The notes below the pieces were generated by a model, which worked only from the letters and a program-made list of their open reading frames with translations, made no database searches and was not told where the DNA came from. Below are positions 1 to 5,678 of a stretch of 5,678 nt of DNA, one piece after another. How positions within the stretch are numbered: position 1 is the first letter of the stretch; each line of letters starts with the position of its first letter. This DNA comes from Bacteroidales bacterium (GTDB taxonomy: Bacteria; Bacteroidota; Bacteroidia; Bacteroidales; UBA4181): positions 1 through 5,678 of the forward strand of contig JAISKR010000017.1 of the NCBI GenBank assembly GCA_031260845.1, in the 5' to 3' direction. The position numbers were made by a program, and so were the translations under genes.

Positions 1-741
1 CACAAAGGAATACTTCCGGCGGAAATCTGGGGCGACGGCGAACCGGAAGGCGTACGTCAACGTGCCGCGCAAGGGGTGATTGAGGCTGCTCATGCTGCCA
101 AAGCGTTAGGCATTAAAACCGTAAACGGTTTCACCGGCAGTTCCATCTGGCATCTTTTGTATTCATTCCCGCCCGTATCGGAACAAATGATTGAAGATGG
201 ATATGCCGATTTCGGGCGGCGTTTCAAACCCATCTTAGATGAATACAGCCGGCTGGGTATCCGCTATGCATTAGAAGTGCATCCTACGGAGATTGCGTTT
301 GACACGTTTTCCGCCCGCCGCGCATTGGAAGCGGTGGACAATCATCCGGCGTTCGGATTCAATTACGATCCCAGTCACTTAGGGTATCAAGGTGTGGATT
401 ACGTCGATTTTATTTATGAATTTTCAGATAGAATTTTTCATGTGCACATGAAAGATGTCTATTGGAGCAATGTACCCAAGCAGGTGGGCATATTCGGCGG
501 ACATGTCACTTTCGGAGACCCTCGCCGTTCCTGGAACTTCCGCAGTATTGGAAGAGGCAATATCCGTTTTGAAGAAATCATCCGTGCCCTCAATTCAATC
601 GGTTATCACGGTCCTCTGTCCGTAGAATGGGAAGACAGCGCGATGGATCGTGAGCAGGGCGCAATTGAATCCTGCCGGTTAGTGAAGGGATACGATTTTG
701 AACCGTCTGCTATCGCTTTCGATGCTAACTTCGGAAAGTAA
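1..741 (+). CDS. Sugar phosphate isomerase/epimerase, TIM-barrel (AP endonuclease 2-like fold), 5' end outside window
   Basis: The frame is open from base 1 to TAA at 739-741, giving 246 visible residues; the true start lies before the window. The family isomerises or epimerises sugars, keto-sugars or inosose-type cyclitols in the cytoplasm with a divalent metal. Visible candidate metal ligands are Glu in ALEVHPTE (residue 92 of the fragment), Asp and His in NYDPSHLG (123, 126), His in HVHMKD (149) and Glu in LSVEWED (209). The stretch [20 protein letters not shown], then [15 protein letters not shown] and a tail ending in AFDANF, is typical of a widespread ~320-350-residue subgroup often found beside Gfo/Idh/MocA oxidoreductases; that association is family knowledge and no such gene is visible here. 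A gap of 25 A/T-rich nt leads to the next gene on the same strand, consistent with an operon. The exact substrate cannot be read from sequence. Confidence 0.9.
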   Translation, partial: HKGILPAEIWGDGEPEGVRQRAAQGVIEAAHAAKALGIKTVNGFTGSSIWHLLYSFPPVSEQMIEDGYADFGRRFKPILDEYSRLGIRYALEVHPTEIAFDTFSARRALEAVDNHPAFGFNYDPSHLGYQGVDYVDFIYEFSDRIFHVHMKDVYWSNVPKQVGIFGGHVTFGDPRRSWNFRSIGRGNIRFEEIIRALNSIGYHGPLSVEWEDSAMDREQGAIESCRLVKGYDFEPSAIAFDANFGK

Positions 742-766
742 ATGAATATAATTTTATATAATATTA

Positions 767-1771
767 ATGAACAGTAAAGAACGAGTGTTGGCAAGAATCA
801 ACAGCCAACCGGTGGACAGGATACCGAACCTGAATATCTTGATGTTTTTTGCAGCGAAAGAAATCGGCGTTTCCTATTCGGAATATTGCCAAAATTACAG
901 GAAATTAGCGCAGGGGAACATTGTGTGTATGCAGAAATACGGCATTGACGCCGTTTCGACCATATCCGACCCGATGCGCGAGTGCGCCGATATGGGCATG
1001 AATGTGGTGTTTCCCACTGATGAAGTGCCTCACGAAAGTGAATTATTGATCAAGGAAAAGAGCGACCTGTTGAAGGTAAAACCGGTGGCTGTGGAGAATG
1101 GTCGCCGGATGACTGACCGTATCAAAGGTACGGAACTGTTGAAGCGAGAAGTGGGCAACGACTTTGCCGTCATCGGATGGGTGGAAGGTTGCTTCGCCAT
1201 GTCCGCCGATTTGCGGGGAGTCAACAATTTTCTGATGGATATTTACGAAGACCGTGAATTTGTGGTTGACTTGTTGGAGATATGTTTAGAACAAGCCACG
1301 CTCTTTGCCAAAGCGCAGATTGCTGCCGGAGCCGACATTATCGGCGTAGGCGACGCCATCGCTTCCGTAGCAGGTCCTAATGCCTATCAAGATTTAGCCT
1401 TGCAATACGAAGAAAGGCTTTTGAAAGTGATAAAGGATGCAGGCGGCATGACCAAACTGCACATTTGCGGGAATATCACACCTTTTTTAGAGCAACTTCC
1501 CGTGCAATACTGCGATATCATTGATATCGACTGGATGGTTCCATTAGACAAAGCCGGAGAACTTTACGGAGATATAACCTGTCTTAACGGCAACTACGAC
1601 CCTGTATCCGTGCTGTTGCAAGGCAGTGTACGGATGGTAAAGGACTCAGTGAAACGATGCGTGAAGGAAGGCGGCGCCAAACATACCAGTTCCGGCGGTT
1701 GCGAAGTCCCCAAATTCACGCCGCCCTGTAATCTGATGGCTGTGTATGAAGCATTAAAGGAAATACAATAA
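767..1771 (+). CDS. Uroporphyrinogen decarboxylase-family protein, MtaA-like zinc methyltransferase
   Basis: A complete 334-residue protein of typical length for the MtaA/CmuA branch of the UroD superfamily. It starts with MNSKERVLARINSQPVDRIP, the usual opening of that branch. Later come GCFAMSADLRG (141-151), GADIIGVGDA (188-197), KLHICGN (230-236) and SSGGCEVPKFTPP (308-320). His232, Cys234 and Cys312 form the H-x-C...C pattern that binds zinc in MtaA-type enzymes, where zinc activates a thiol for methyl transfer from a methyl-corrinoid protein. The arginine-rich RQAGR motif of true HemE is absent, so heme synthesis is unlikely. The ATG at 767 is preceded by an A/T run without a Shine-Dalgarno sequence, as usual in Bacteroidota. 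It lies 25 nt after the isomerase and 9 nt before the transporter, so co-transcription is likely. Methyl donor and acceptor are unknown; a non-corrinoid role is possible. Confidence 0.88.
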   Translation: MNSKERVLARINSQPVDRIPNLNILMFFAAKEIGVSYSEYCQNYRKLAQGNIVCMQKYGIDAVSTISDPMRECADMGMNVVFPTDEVPHESELLIKEKSDLLKVKPVAVENGRRMTDRIKGTELLKREVGNDFAVIGWVEGCFAMSADLRGVNNFLMDIYEDREFVVDLLEICLEQATLFAKAQIAAGADIIGVGDAIASVAGPNAYQDLALQYEERLLKVIKDAGGMTKLHICGNITPFLEQLPVQYCDIIDIDWMVPLDKAGELYGDITCLNGNYDPVSVLLQGSVRMVKDSVKRCVKEGGAKHTSSGGCEVPKFTPPCNLMAVYEALKEIQ

Positions 1772-1780
1772 TAATATATA

Positions 1781-3196
1781 ATGAATATGAATAAACCGTT
1801 AGTATATGGAATAGCGCTGGTAGCCACTTTGGGAGGCTTCCTGTTCGGGTATGACACAGCCGTCATTTCGGGCGCGATTAGTTCGTTGGATAGTTTCTTC
1901 ATCCAGCCGTATCATTTTTCCGACACGGTGGCGCATACGCTGTTGGGCGTGATGGTGTCCGGCGCTTTGTTGGGCTGTGTTGCAGGCAGTGCGTTGGGGG
2001 GATTTTTCAGCCAAAAATACGGACGCAAAAAGAGTCTGATTTTTGCTGCCGTCCTGTTCGCCTGTTCCGGCATCGGCTCGGCTATGCCGGAAATCGGTTT
2101 TGCCATGCCCGGCGCCGGCGACCATACGTATCTGTGGCAGTTTATTTTTTACCGGATTATCGGCGGTATGGGCGTGGGACTGGCTTCCATGCTGTCGCCC
2201 ATGTATATTGCAGAAATTGCACCTGCCGCTATTCGCGGGAAATTGGTTTCATGGAATCAATTGGCGATTGTGGGCGGTATGTTAGTGGTCTATTTCGTGA
2301 ATTTTGCCATTATGCGGCAGGGAGATACGCTTTGGAATGAGCAAGTTGGCTGGCGTTGGATGTTTGCCTCTTCTATTGTTCCGGCGGTACTTTTCCTTTT
2401 GTGTCTGCTGTTTGTTCCCGAAAGCCCGCGTTGGTTGGTCATGCAAGGCAGAGAGAAAAAAGCCACGGACATATTGAGAAAACTTACCGCAGGCGCTACC
2501 ATACAGGAGGAAATAACCGCTATCCGCTCATCTGTTGAAAAAGTCGTCGTGAAAGGCTTGAAACTCGGTTGGCGCATCTGGGTGGCGGGGCTGTTGCTGT
2601 CCGCTTTCCAGCAACTCGTAGGTATTCAGGTGATGCTGTATTATGCCCCCGAAATATTCAAAAGCATGGGGCAGAGTACGGATTCGGCTATGCTGCAAAC
2701 GGTGCTGGTGGGAGTAGTCAACGTAGCCTTCACTTTGGTGGCTATTTTCACGGTGGACAAGTTCGGTCGTAAGCCATTGCTGATGCTGGGTTCTATGGGT
2801 ATGTGTATCTTTATGTGCATATTAGCCGTCAGTTTTTATACGCATAACCTCGGGCTGATAGCCTTGGTTTGTGTGCTCGGTTTTGTCGCTTCCTTTGCCT
2901 TCTCATGGGGACCCATCACGTGGGTGCTTCTTTCCGAGATGTTTCCGAATGCCGTTCGCAGCAGGCTCATGTCGGTTGCCGTAGCGGTGCAGTGGATTAC
3001 CAATTACGCGGTTTCGTCCACCTTCCCTCTGCTCGACAAGAACGAATGGCTGCTCAATAACCTGAATCACGCTTTTTCCTTCGGATTATTCGGCGTTATG
3101 GCGGCGTTGTCATGTATATTTGCATGGAAATTCATCCCCGAAACAAAAGGGAAAACATTGGAAGACATGGAGCAGATTTGGAAAATAAAGAAATAA
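1781..3196 (+). CDS. xylE: MFS sugar porter, XylE-type sugar:H+ symporter
   Basis: A complete 471-residue inner-membrane transporter with 12 predicted helices, aligning with few gaps to E. coli D-xylose:H+ symporter XylE as I recall its sequence. Sugar-porter signatures: LGGFLFGYDTAVISG (17-31), YGRKKS (80-85), RIIGGMGVGLASMLSPMYIAE starting at 125, PESPRW (213-218), QQLVGI (277-282), DKFGRKP (326-332) and PETKGKTLEDME (453-464). XylE residues kept: Asp27 (Asp25 here), Arg133 (Arg125), Gln168 (Gln160), Gln288/289 (Gln277/278), Tyr298 (Tyr287), Asn325 (Asn314), Trp392 (Trp381), Gln415/Trp416 (Gln404/Trp405). Changed: Asn294 to Gln283, Gln175 to Met167 and Glu206 to Ser198. The substrate may therefore not be xylose; another pentose, hexose, inositol or methylated derivative is possible. 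ATG 1781 is used; an in-frame ATG at 1787 would remove two residues. It sits 9 nt after the first UroD-like gene and 21 nt before the second. Confidence 0.93.
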   Translation: MNMNKPLVYGIALVATLGGFLFGYDTAVISGAISSLDSFFIQPYHFSDTVAHTLLGVMVSGALLGCVAGSALGGFFSQKYGRKKSLIFAAVLFACSGIGSAMPEIGFAMPGAGDHTYLWQFIFYRIIGGMGVGLASMLSPMYIAEIAPAAIRGKLVSWNQLAIVGGMLVVYFVNFAIMRQGDTLWNEQVGWRWMFASSIVPAVLFLLCLLFVPESPRWLVMQGREKKATDILRKLTAGATIQEEITAIRSSVEKVVVKGLKLGWRIWVAGLLLSAFQQLVGIQVMLYYAPEIFKSMGQSTDSAMLQTVLVGVVNVAFTLVAIFTVDKFGRKPLLMLGSMGMCIFMCILAVSFYTHNLGLIALVCVLGFVASFAFSWGPITWVLLSEMFPNAVRSRLMSVAVAVQWITNYAVSSTFPLLDKNEWLLNNLNHAFSFGLFGVMAALSCIFAWKFIPETKGKTLEDMEQIWKIKK

Positions 3197-3217
3197 TTAA
3201 TCATAAAAAATAATACG

Positions 3218-4240
3218 ATGAACGGATACGAAAGAATCAATGCCGCTTTGCACGGTATCATGCCCGACAGACGCCCCGTGATGCTGCATAATTTTATGCT
3301 GGCAGCCCGCGAAGCAGGTTATACCATGAAACAGTACCGAGACAACCCTGAAATTGCAGCCAAATGCCACATACAATTTGTGGAGAAATATCAGGTGGAC
3401 GGCATTTTGTTTGACGTTGATACAGCCTTGATAGCCAGTGCGGTGGGCGTGCCGACGGATTATCCCGACGATTTTCCGGCACGTGCGCATGGCGTATTGC
3501 TGGAATCGATTGAAGAAGTTGAACGCTTGACAAAAATGGACGTATCCGGCGATCGACGTCTTCAACATTCAATAGAAACCATCAAAATAATGAAGAAATA
3601 CTTCGGCAACGAGATATTTGTACGGGGAAATTGCGATCAGGCGCCCTTTTCCTTAGCCTGCGCCATGCGCTCGCCCGGAGTGTTCATGATGGATTTATTG
3701 ATGGACGAAGAACGGTCATTGCAGTTGATAGACTGGTCGGTAGGCGTCTGCCGGCAATTTGTGCGAATGATGGTAGAGGCGGGTTCGGATATGGTGTCTC
3801 ACGGCGACAGTCTGGCAGGACCGGATATGATTTCGCCCGATCTGTATGCCCGTTTCGCCGTACCTTCCGAATTAGAGATGATTGATGAAGCCCATCATTG
3901 CGGCGTTCCCTATTTAGTACATATCTGTGGCGACACAAAATTGATATTGGATAAAATGGCAACCATCCCCTTTGACGCCGCCGAATTAGATTATAAAACG
4001 CCTACCGAAGATATCTACCGTGCTTTCCACGACCGCATCACCCTGTTCGGTACGATAGACCCAAGCGGCGTACTTGCCTTGGGAACGCCGCAGAAAATAA
4101 CGGACGAAGCCCGTAAAATCTTGAATATCTATAAAGGCAATCCGCGCTTGGTATTGGGGGCAGGATGCGCTATTCCGCCCATCACGCCCGAAGCGAACAT
4201 AAGGGCAATTATTCGGGCGGCATGGGATGATGAAATATAA
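3218..4240 (+). CDS. Second uroporphyrinogen decarboxylase-family protein, MtaA-like
   Basis: A complete 340-residue UroD-superfamily protein, clearly homologous in plan to the one at 767-1771 but strongly diverged, so not a recent duplicate. It opens with MNGYERINAALHGIMPDRRP. Further motifs are CDQAPFSLACAMRSP (139-153), GSDMVSHGDSLAGP (189-202), LVHICGDTKLILD (233-245), LFGTIDP (276-282) and LGAGCAIPPITPEANI (313-328). His235, Cys237 and Cys317 again give the H-x-C...C zinc pattern, so both copies should be catalytically equipped. True HemE motifs are lacking. The gap after the transporter is 21 nt, A-rich (TAAAAAATAATACG before ATG), without a Shine-Dalgarno site. It is the last gene of the + strand cluster, followed by a convergent gap. 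In methyl-transfer pathways one such protein could act on the substrate or the corrinoid protein and the other on the final acceptor; which is which cannot be told. Confidence 0.88.
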   Translation: MNGYERINAALHGIMPDRRPVMLHNFMLAAREAGYTMKQYRDNPEIAAKCHIQFVEKYQVDGILFDVDTALIASAVGVPTDYPDDFPARAHGVLLESIEEVERLTKMDVSGDRRLQHSIETIKIMKKYFGNEIFVRGNCDQAPFSLACAMRSPGVFMMDLLMDEERSLQLIDWSVGVCRQFVRMMVEAGSDMVSHGDSLAGPDMISPDLYARFAVPSELEMIDEAHHCGVPYLVHICGDTKLILDKMATIPFDAAELDYKTPTEDIYRAFHDRITLFGTIDPSGVLALGTPQKITDEARKILNIYKGNPRLVLGAGCAIPPITPEANIRAIIRAAWDDEI

Positions 4241-4325
4241 ACCTATTGGGACTATTCACGTTCAACAGCGCTAATCACCGATTCCTGCAACATTTGTTTG
4301 AGTTCGTTTTTGCGGGTGATTTTTG

Positions 4326-4348
4326 ATCTGCAGAAAATGCAGATTTTT
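4326..4348 (+). terminator. Candidate intrinsic terminator after the sugar cluster
   Basis: A perfect 7-bp stem, ATCTGCA (4326-4332) with TGCAGAT (4338-4344), closes a GAAAA loop and is followed by TTTT (4345-4348). It lies about 85 nt after the stop of the second UroD-like gene and points the right way to end the + strand operon. A second, weaker pairing just upstream, AATCACC (4273-4279) with GGTGATT (4315-4321), encloses 35 nt and may stack with it. The stem is A/T-rich at its base and the T run is short, so strength is uncertain. On the other strand the hairpin would fall in the 5' part of any transcript from the leftward promoter-like site at 4370-4401. Confidence 0.4.
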
Positions 4349-4369
4349 ACTTATTTCACTTTTTGGATG

Positions 4370-4401
4370 CAAAATTATGATTATAAATTGATTACAACAA
4401 A
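4370..4401 (-). promoter_or_regulatory. Bacteroides-type promoter match, leftward
   Basis: Read on the - strand there is TTTG (complement of 4398-4401), 20 nt, then TAATTTTG (complement of 4370-4377). This fits the known Bacteroidota housekeeping promoter pattern, a -33 TTTG and a -7 TAnnTTTG about 19-21 nt apart. Transcription would start near 4360-4365 and run left through the 4326-4348 hairpin toward the 3' end of the second UroD-like gene. No intact gene lies downstream in that direction, so it could drive a short or antisense RNA, be a leftover of a lost gene, or be a chance match in A/T-rich DNA. Confidence 0.3.
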
Positions 4402-4457
4402 ATTATCATTCCTTTTGTCCATTACCTCGATATTGCTGATGAATTGGCAATTATCAA

Positions 4458-4748
4458 TTATGTCTCGTCCATAGTCCAGACGAACGCCCGCAATCCTTGC
4501 TGTTCGGCTTCTTCATCCAATTGATGCAAGGCTTCCAAAAGGGTGGGCACTTTTTCGTCGTCCATGAATGCCAACACCGCCACGTTCATTCCGGGCCACG
4601 CATGGCTGCCGTAGTGCGGCTCGCCGTCGTTGCTGCCGCGCCCTTTGACGCCTGTCCATTGCGTGAATCCACGCACATGGTAACGGTCTAAAACATTCTG
4701 TACCTGCTCCGTATGAGCCTGATTGTATGAAATAAAAACTGCTTTCAT
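4458..4748 (-). CDS. Small PII-like (ferredoxin-like fold) protein downstream of RND pump
   Basis: A 96-residue soluble protein from ATG at 4748 to TAA at 4458. The predicted order strand-helix-strand-loop-strand-helix-strand matches PII/CutA-like proteins: strand KAVFISYN (2-9), helix EQVQNVLDRYH, strand GFTQWTGVKGRG, a glycine-rich T-loop-like stretch NDGEPHYGSHAWPGMN, strand VAVLAFMD, helix VPTLLEALHQLDEEAEQQ, strand GLRAFVWTMDE. PII-like proteins form trimers that bind nucleotides or metals and often regulate a neighbouring transporter; that is family knowledge and no ligand is proven here. It follows the efflux pump gene on the same strand after a 109-nt gap containing a strong inverted repeat, so it may be read through from the pump operon or made separately. 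The gene is real by its codon pattern and fold logic; the PII assignment is an inference from pattern, not from a recognised signature. Confidence 0.75.
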   Translation of the reverse strand: MKAVFISYNQAHTEQVQNVLDRYHVRGFTQWTGVKGRGSNDGEPHYGSHAWPGMNVAVLAFMDDEKVPTLLEALHQLDEEAEQQGLRAFVWTMDET

Positions 4749-4781
4749 GCTAATTTATATTTTTGATTTTAATTTGATTTT

Positions 4782-4850
4782 AAAAAAGAAAGTTGCAGGC
4801 TAACAAACCATATAACAACCAATAACAATGTATAACCGCCTGCAACTTTC
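4782..4850 (-). terminator. Perfect 13-bp inverted repeat with T tract between RND and PII-like genes
   Basis: GAAAGTTGCAGGC (4788-4800) and GCCTGCAACTTTC (4838-4850) are exact reverse complements separated by 37 nt. On the - strand the stem begins 7 nt after the RND pump stop codon and is followed by TTTTTT (complement of 4782-4787), as in an intrinsic terminator. The + strand side also has TTTTTT (4854-4859) three bases after the stem, so it could work both ways. The loop is long for a terminator, but the stem is perfect and contains a GC-rich CTGCAGGC-like core. If active it would end or weaken transcription between the pump and the PII-like gene. A short hydrophobic reading frame overlaps the same bases. 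Confidence 0.5.
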
Positions 4851-4857
4851 ATCTTTT

Positions 4858-5678
4858 TTAAACATTCAATTCTTGTATTTCCGACTGCACCCGTTTGCGT
4901 TCCTTTTTGAGGTCGCTGGCGCCGAACATTGTATATACCACCGGTATTACAACTAATGTAAGGACTGTGGATACCGTCAGGCCGCCTACAATCGCTACGC
5001 CCATCGGTTGCCACAACTCGGCGCCTTCGCCCAAGCGCAACGCCATGGGAAGCATACCCAGAATGGTGGCTGCGGTGGTCATTATCACAGGGCGCAACCT
5101 CGACTTGCCGCCGGAAATAACCGCCTGCGTCAAAGTCATTCCGCGTTCGCGATTCAGGTTGATGTAGTCAATCAGCACGATACCGTTTTTCACCACGATA
5201 CCTACCAGCATGACGCCGCCAATCATCGACATCATATTCAGCGTGATGCCTGAAATCCATAGCGCCAACAGTACGCCCGAAAAGGCAAACGGCAGGGAAA
5301 ACATGATGATAAACGGATACTTGAACGACTCAAACTGTGTAGCCATCACAATATAAACCAGCACCACAATGAGCACAAGGAGCATCATCATGTCGCCCGA
5401 TGTTTCCTCCTGGTCTTCAATGGAGCCGCCAATCTTGATGGCAATGCCATTCGGTATGTCAATGCTTGCCAATTCCGCTCTAACGCCTGCCACCACTTCC
5501 GAAAGCGGTTTGCCGTAAACAGACCCCTGTACCAGCACTGTACGCTCGCGATCCTGTCTGTTGATGCTTGGCAGGGCAAAATGTTCCACCACCGTGCCCA
5601 CTTCGCGCACACGGATAGCCTGTCCGGCGTTGTTGTATATCAAAATATTTTCAATGTCTTCGATGCTTTGGCGGAAAT
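4858..5678 (-). CDS. RND efflux transporter, inner-membrane pump, HAE1/AcrB family, C-terminal part
   Basis: The frame runs from the right window edge to TAA at 4858-4860, about 272 visible residues of a protein that is normally about 1000-1050; the 5' part is beyond the window and the TTG at 5643 is not the start. The visible part begins in the periplasmic pore domain (NILIYNNAGQAIRVREVGTV, where the edge of the docking region rejoins the porter domain) and continues through helices 8 to 12: MMMLLVLIVVLVYIVMATQF, then PFIIMFSLPFAFSGVLLAL, then GGVMLVGIVVKNGIVLIDYI, then RPVIMTTAATILGMLPMAL, then the final helix ending VVIPVVYTMF. The Lys of VKNGIVLID corresponds to the helix-10 lysine of the proton relay in AcrB. 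These pumps export drugs, bile salts or lipids with a periplasmic adaptor and outer-membrane channel, whose genes would lie upstream. The helix-4 relay aspartates are outside the window. The VKNGIVLID form favours HAE1 over heavy-metal CzcA types. Confidence 0.93.
   Translation of the reverse strand, partial: FRQSIEDIENILIYNNAGQAIRVREVGTVVEHFALPSINRQDRERTVLVQGSVYGKPLSEVVAGVRAELASIDIPNGIAIKIGGSIEDQEETSGDMMMLLVLIVVLVYIVMATQFESFKYPFIIMFSLPFAFSGVLLALWISGITLNMMSMIGGVMLVGIVVKNGIVLIDYINLNRERGMTLTQAVISGGKSRLRPVIMTTAATILGMLPMALRLGEGAELWQPMGVAIVGGLTVSTVLTLVVIPVVYTMFGASDLKKERKRVQSEIQELNV

Noticed and set aside
76..741. GTG at 76 as the start of the isomerase gene
   Set aside because: The same frame is open back to base 1 with sensible residues ([17 protein letters not shown]...), and the family is longer than 221 residues, so the gene is cut by the window edge rather than starting here.
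742..777. 11-codon frame starting at the ATG right after the isomerase stop
   Set aside because: Very short, low-complexity A/T-rich spacer overlapping the start of the next gene; nothing supports translation.
767..1771. HemE, a true uroporphyrinogen decarboxylase of heme synthesis, for either UroD-family gene
   Set aside because: The arginine-containing RQAGR-type substrate motif of HemE is absent, while the H-x-C...C zinc ligands of the MtaA-like branch are present; no other heme genes are nearby.
1594..1902. 102-residue - strand frame spanning the junction of the first UroD-like gene and the transporter
   Set aside because: It reads through the A/T-rich gap and antisense to two clear genes; no domain pattern.
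3197..3568. 123-residue reading frame on the - strand across the start of the second UroD-like gene
   Set aside because: It lies wholly opposite a well-supported gene, is rich in Cys and His without a recognisable pattern, and crosses an obvious intergenic gap; it is a shadow frame.
4381..4500. Overlapping - strand frame past the end of the PII-like gene (ending ...NIEVMDKRNDNFVVINL)
   Set aside because: It overlaps the PII-like gene in another frame, has no good start, and the bases around 4440-4460 (AATTGGCAATTATCAATTA) look like the low-complexity intergenic repeats common in Bacteroidota rather than coding DNA.
4858..5643. TTG at 5643 as the start of the RND gene
   Set aside because: The frame continues to the window edge (FRQSIEDIENIL before it), and the protein would lack the first three quarters of an RND pump.

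Overview
The window most likely comes from a member of the Bacteroidota, probably order Bacteroidales. Coding regions are of moderate GC. The gaps between genes are short and very A/T-rich, and start codons follow A/T runs rather than Shine-Dalgarno sequences. One intergenic site matches the Bacteroides-type promoter pattern TTTG-N20-TAnnTTTG. The protein families present are also common in that group. Genus cannot be set from the sequence alone.

Layout: the left three quarters (1-4240, + strand) is one compact gene cluster with gaps of 25, 9 and 21 nt, almost certainly an operon that begins before the window. In order it encodes the C-terminal part of a TIM-barrel sugar phosphate isomerase/epimerase, a zinc-site uroporphyrinogen decarboxylase-family (MtaA-like) methyltransferase, a XylE-type sugar:proton symporter, and a second, divergent MtaA-like protein. 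A 217-nt convergent gap (4241-4457) holds a terminator-like hairpin and a leftward promoter-like site. The right side (4458-5678, - strand) belongs to a separate unit: the last ~270 residues of an RND (HAE1-type) efflux pump that runs off the window end, then a perfect 13-bp inverted repeat, then a 96-residue protein with the pattern of a PII-like fold.

Interpretation: the left cluster looks like uptake and conversion of a sugar or polyol. Two methyltransferase-family proteins around a transporter whose pocket differs from XylE suggest, as inference only, that the substrate may be methylated (an O-methyl sugar or O-methyl inositol) and that its methyl group passes through a corrinoid-type transfer. 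No corrinoid protein or reactivator is seen here, so the missing parts would have to lie upstream or elsewhere. The right unit is drug or metabolite export with a possible small signalling partner.

No RNA genes, CRISPR array, insertion sequence or origin was seen.
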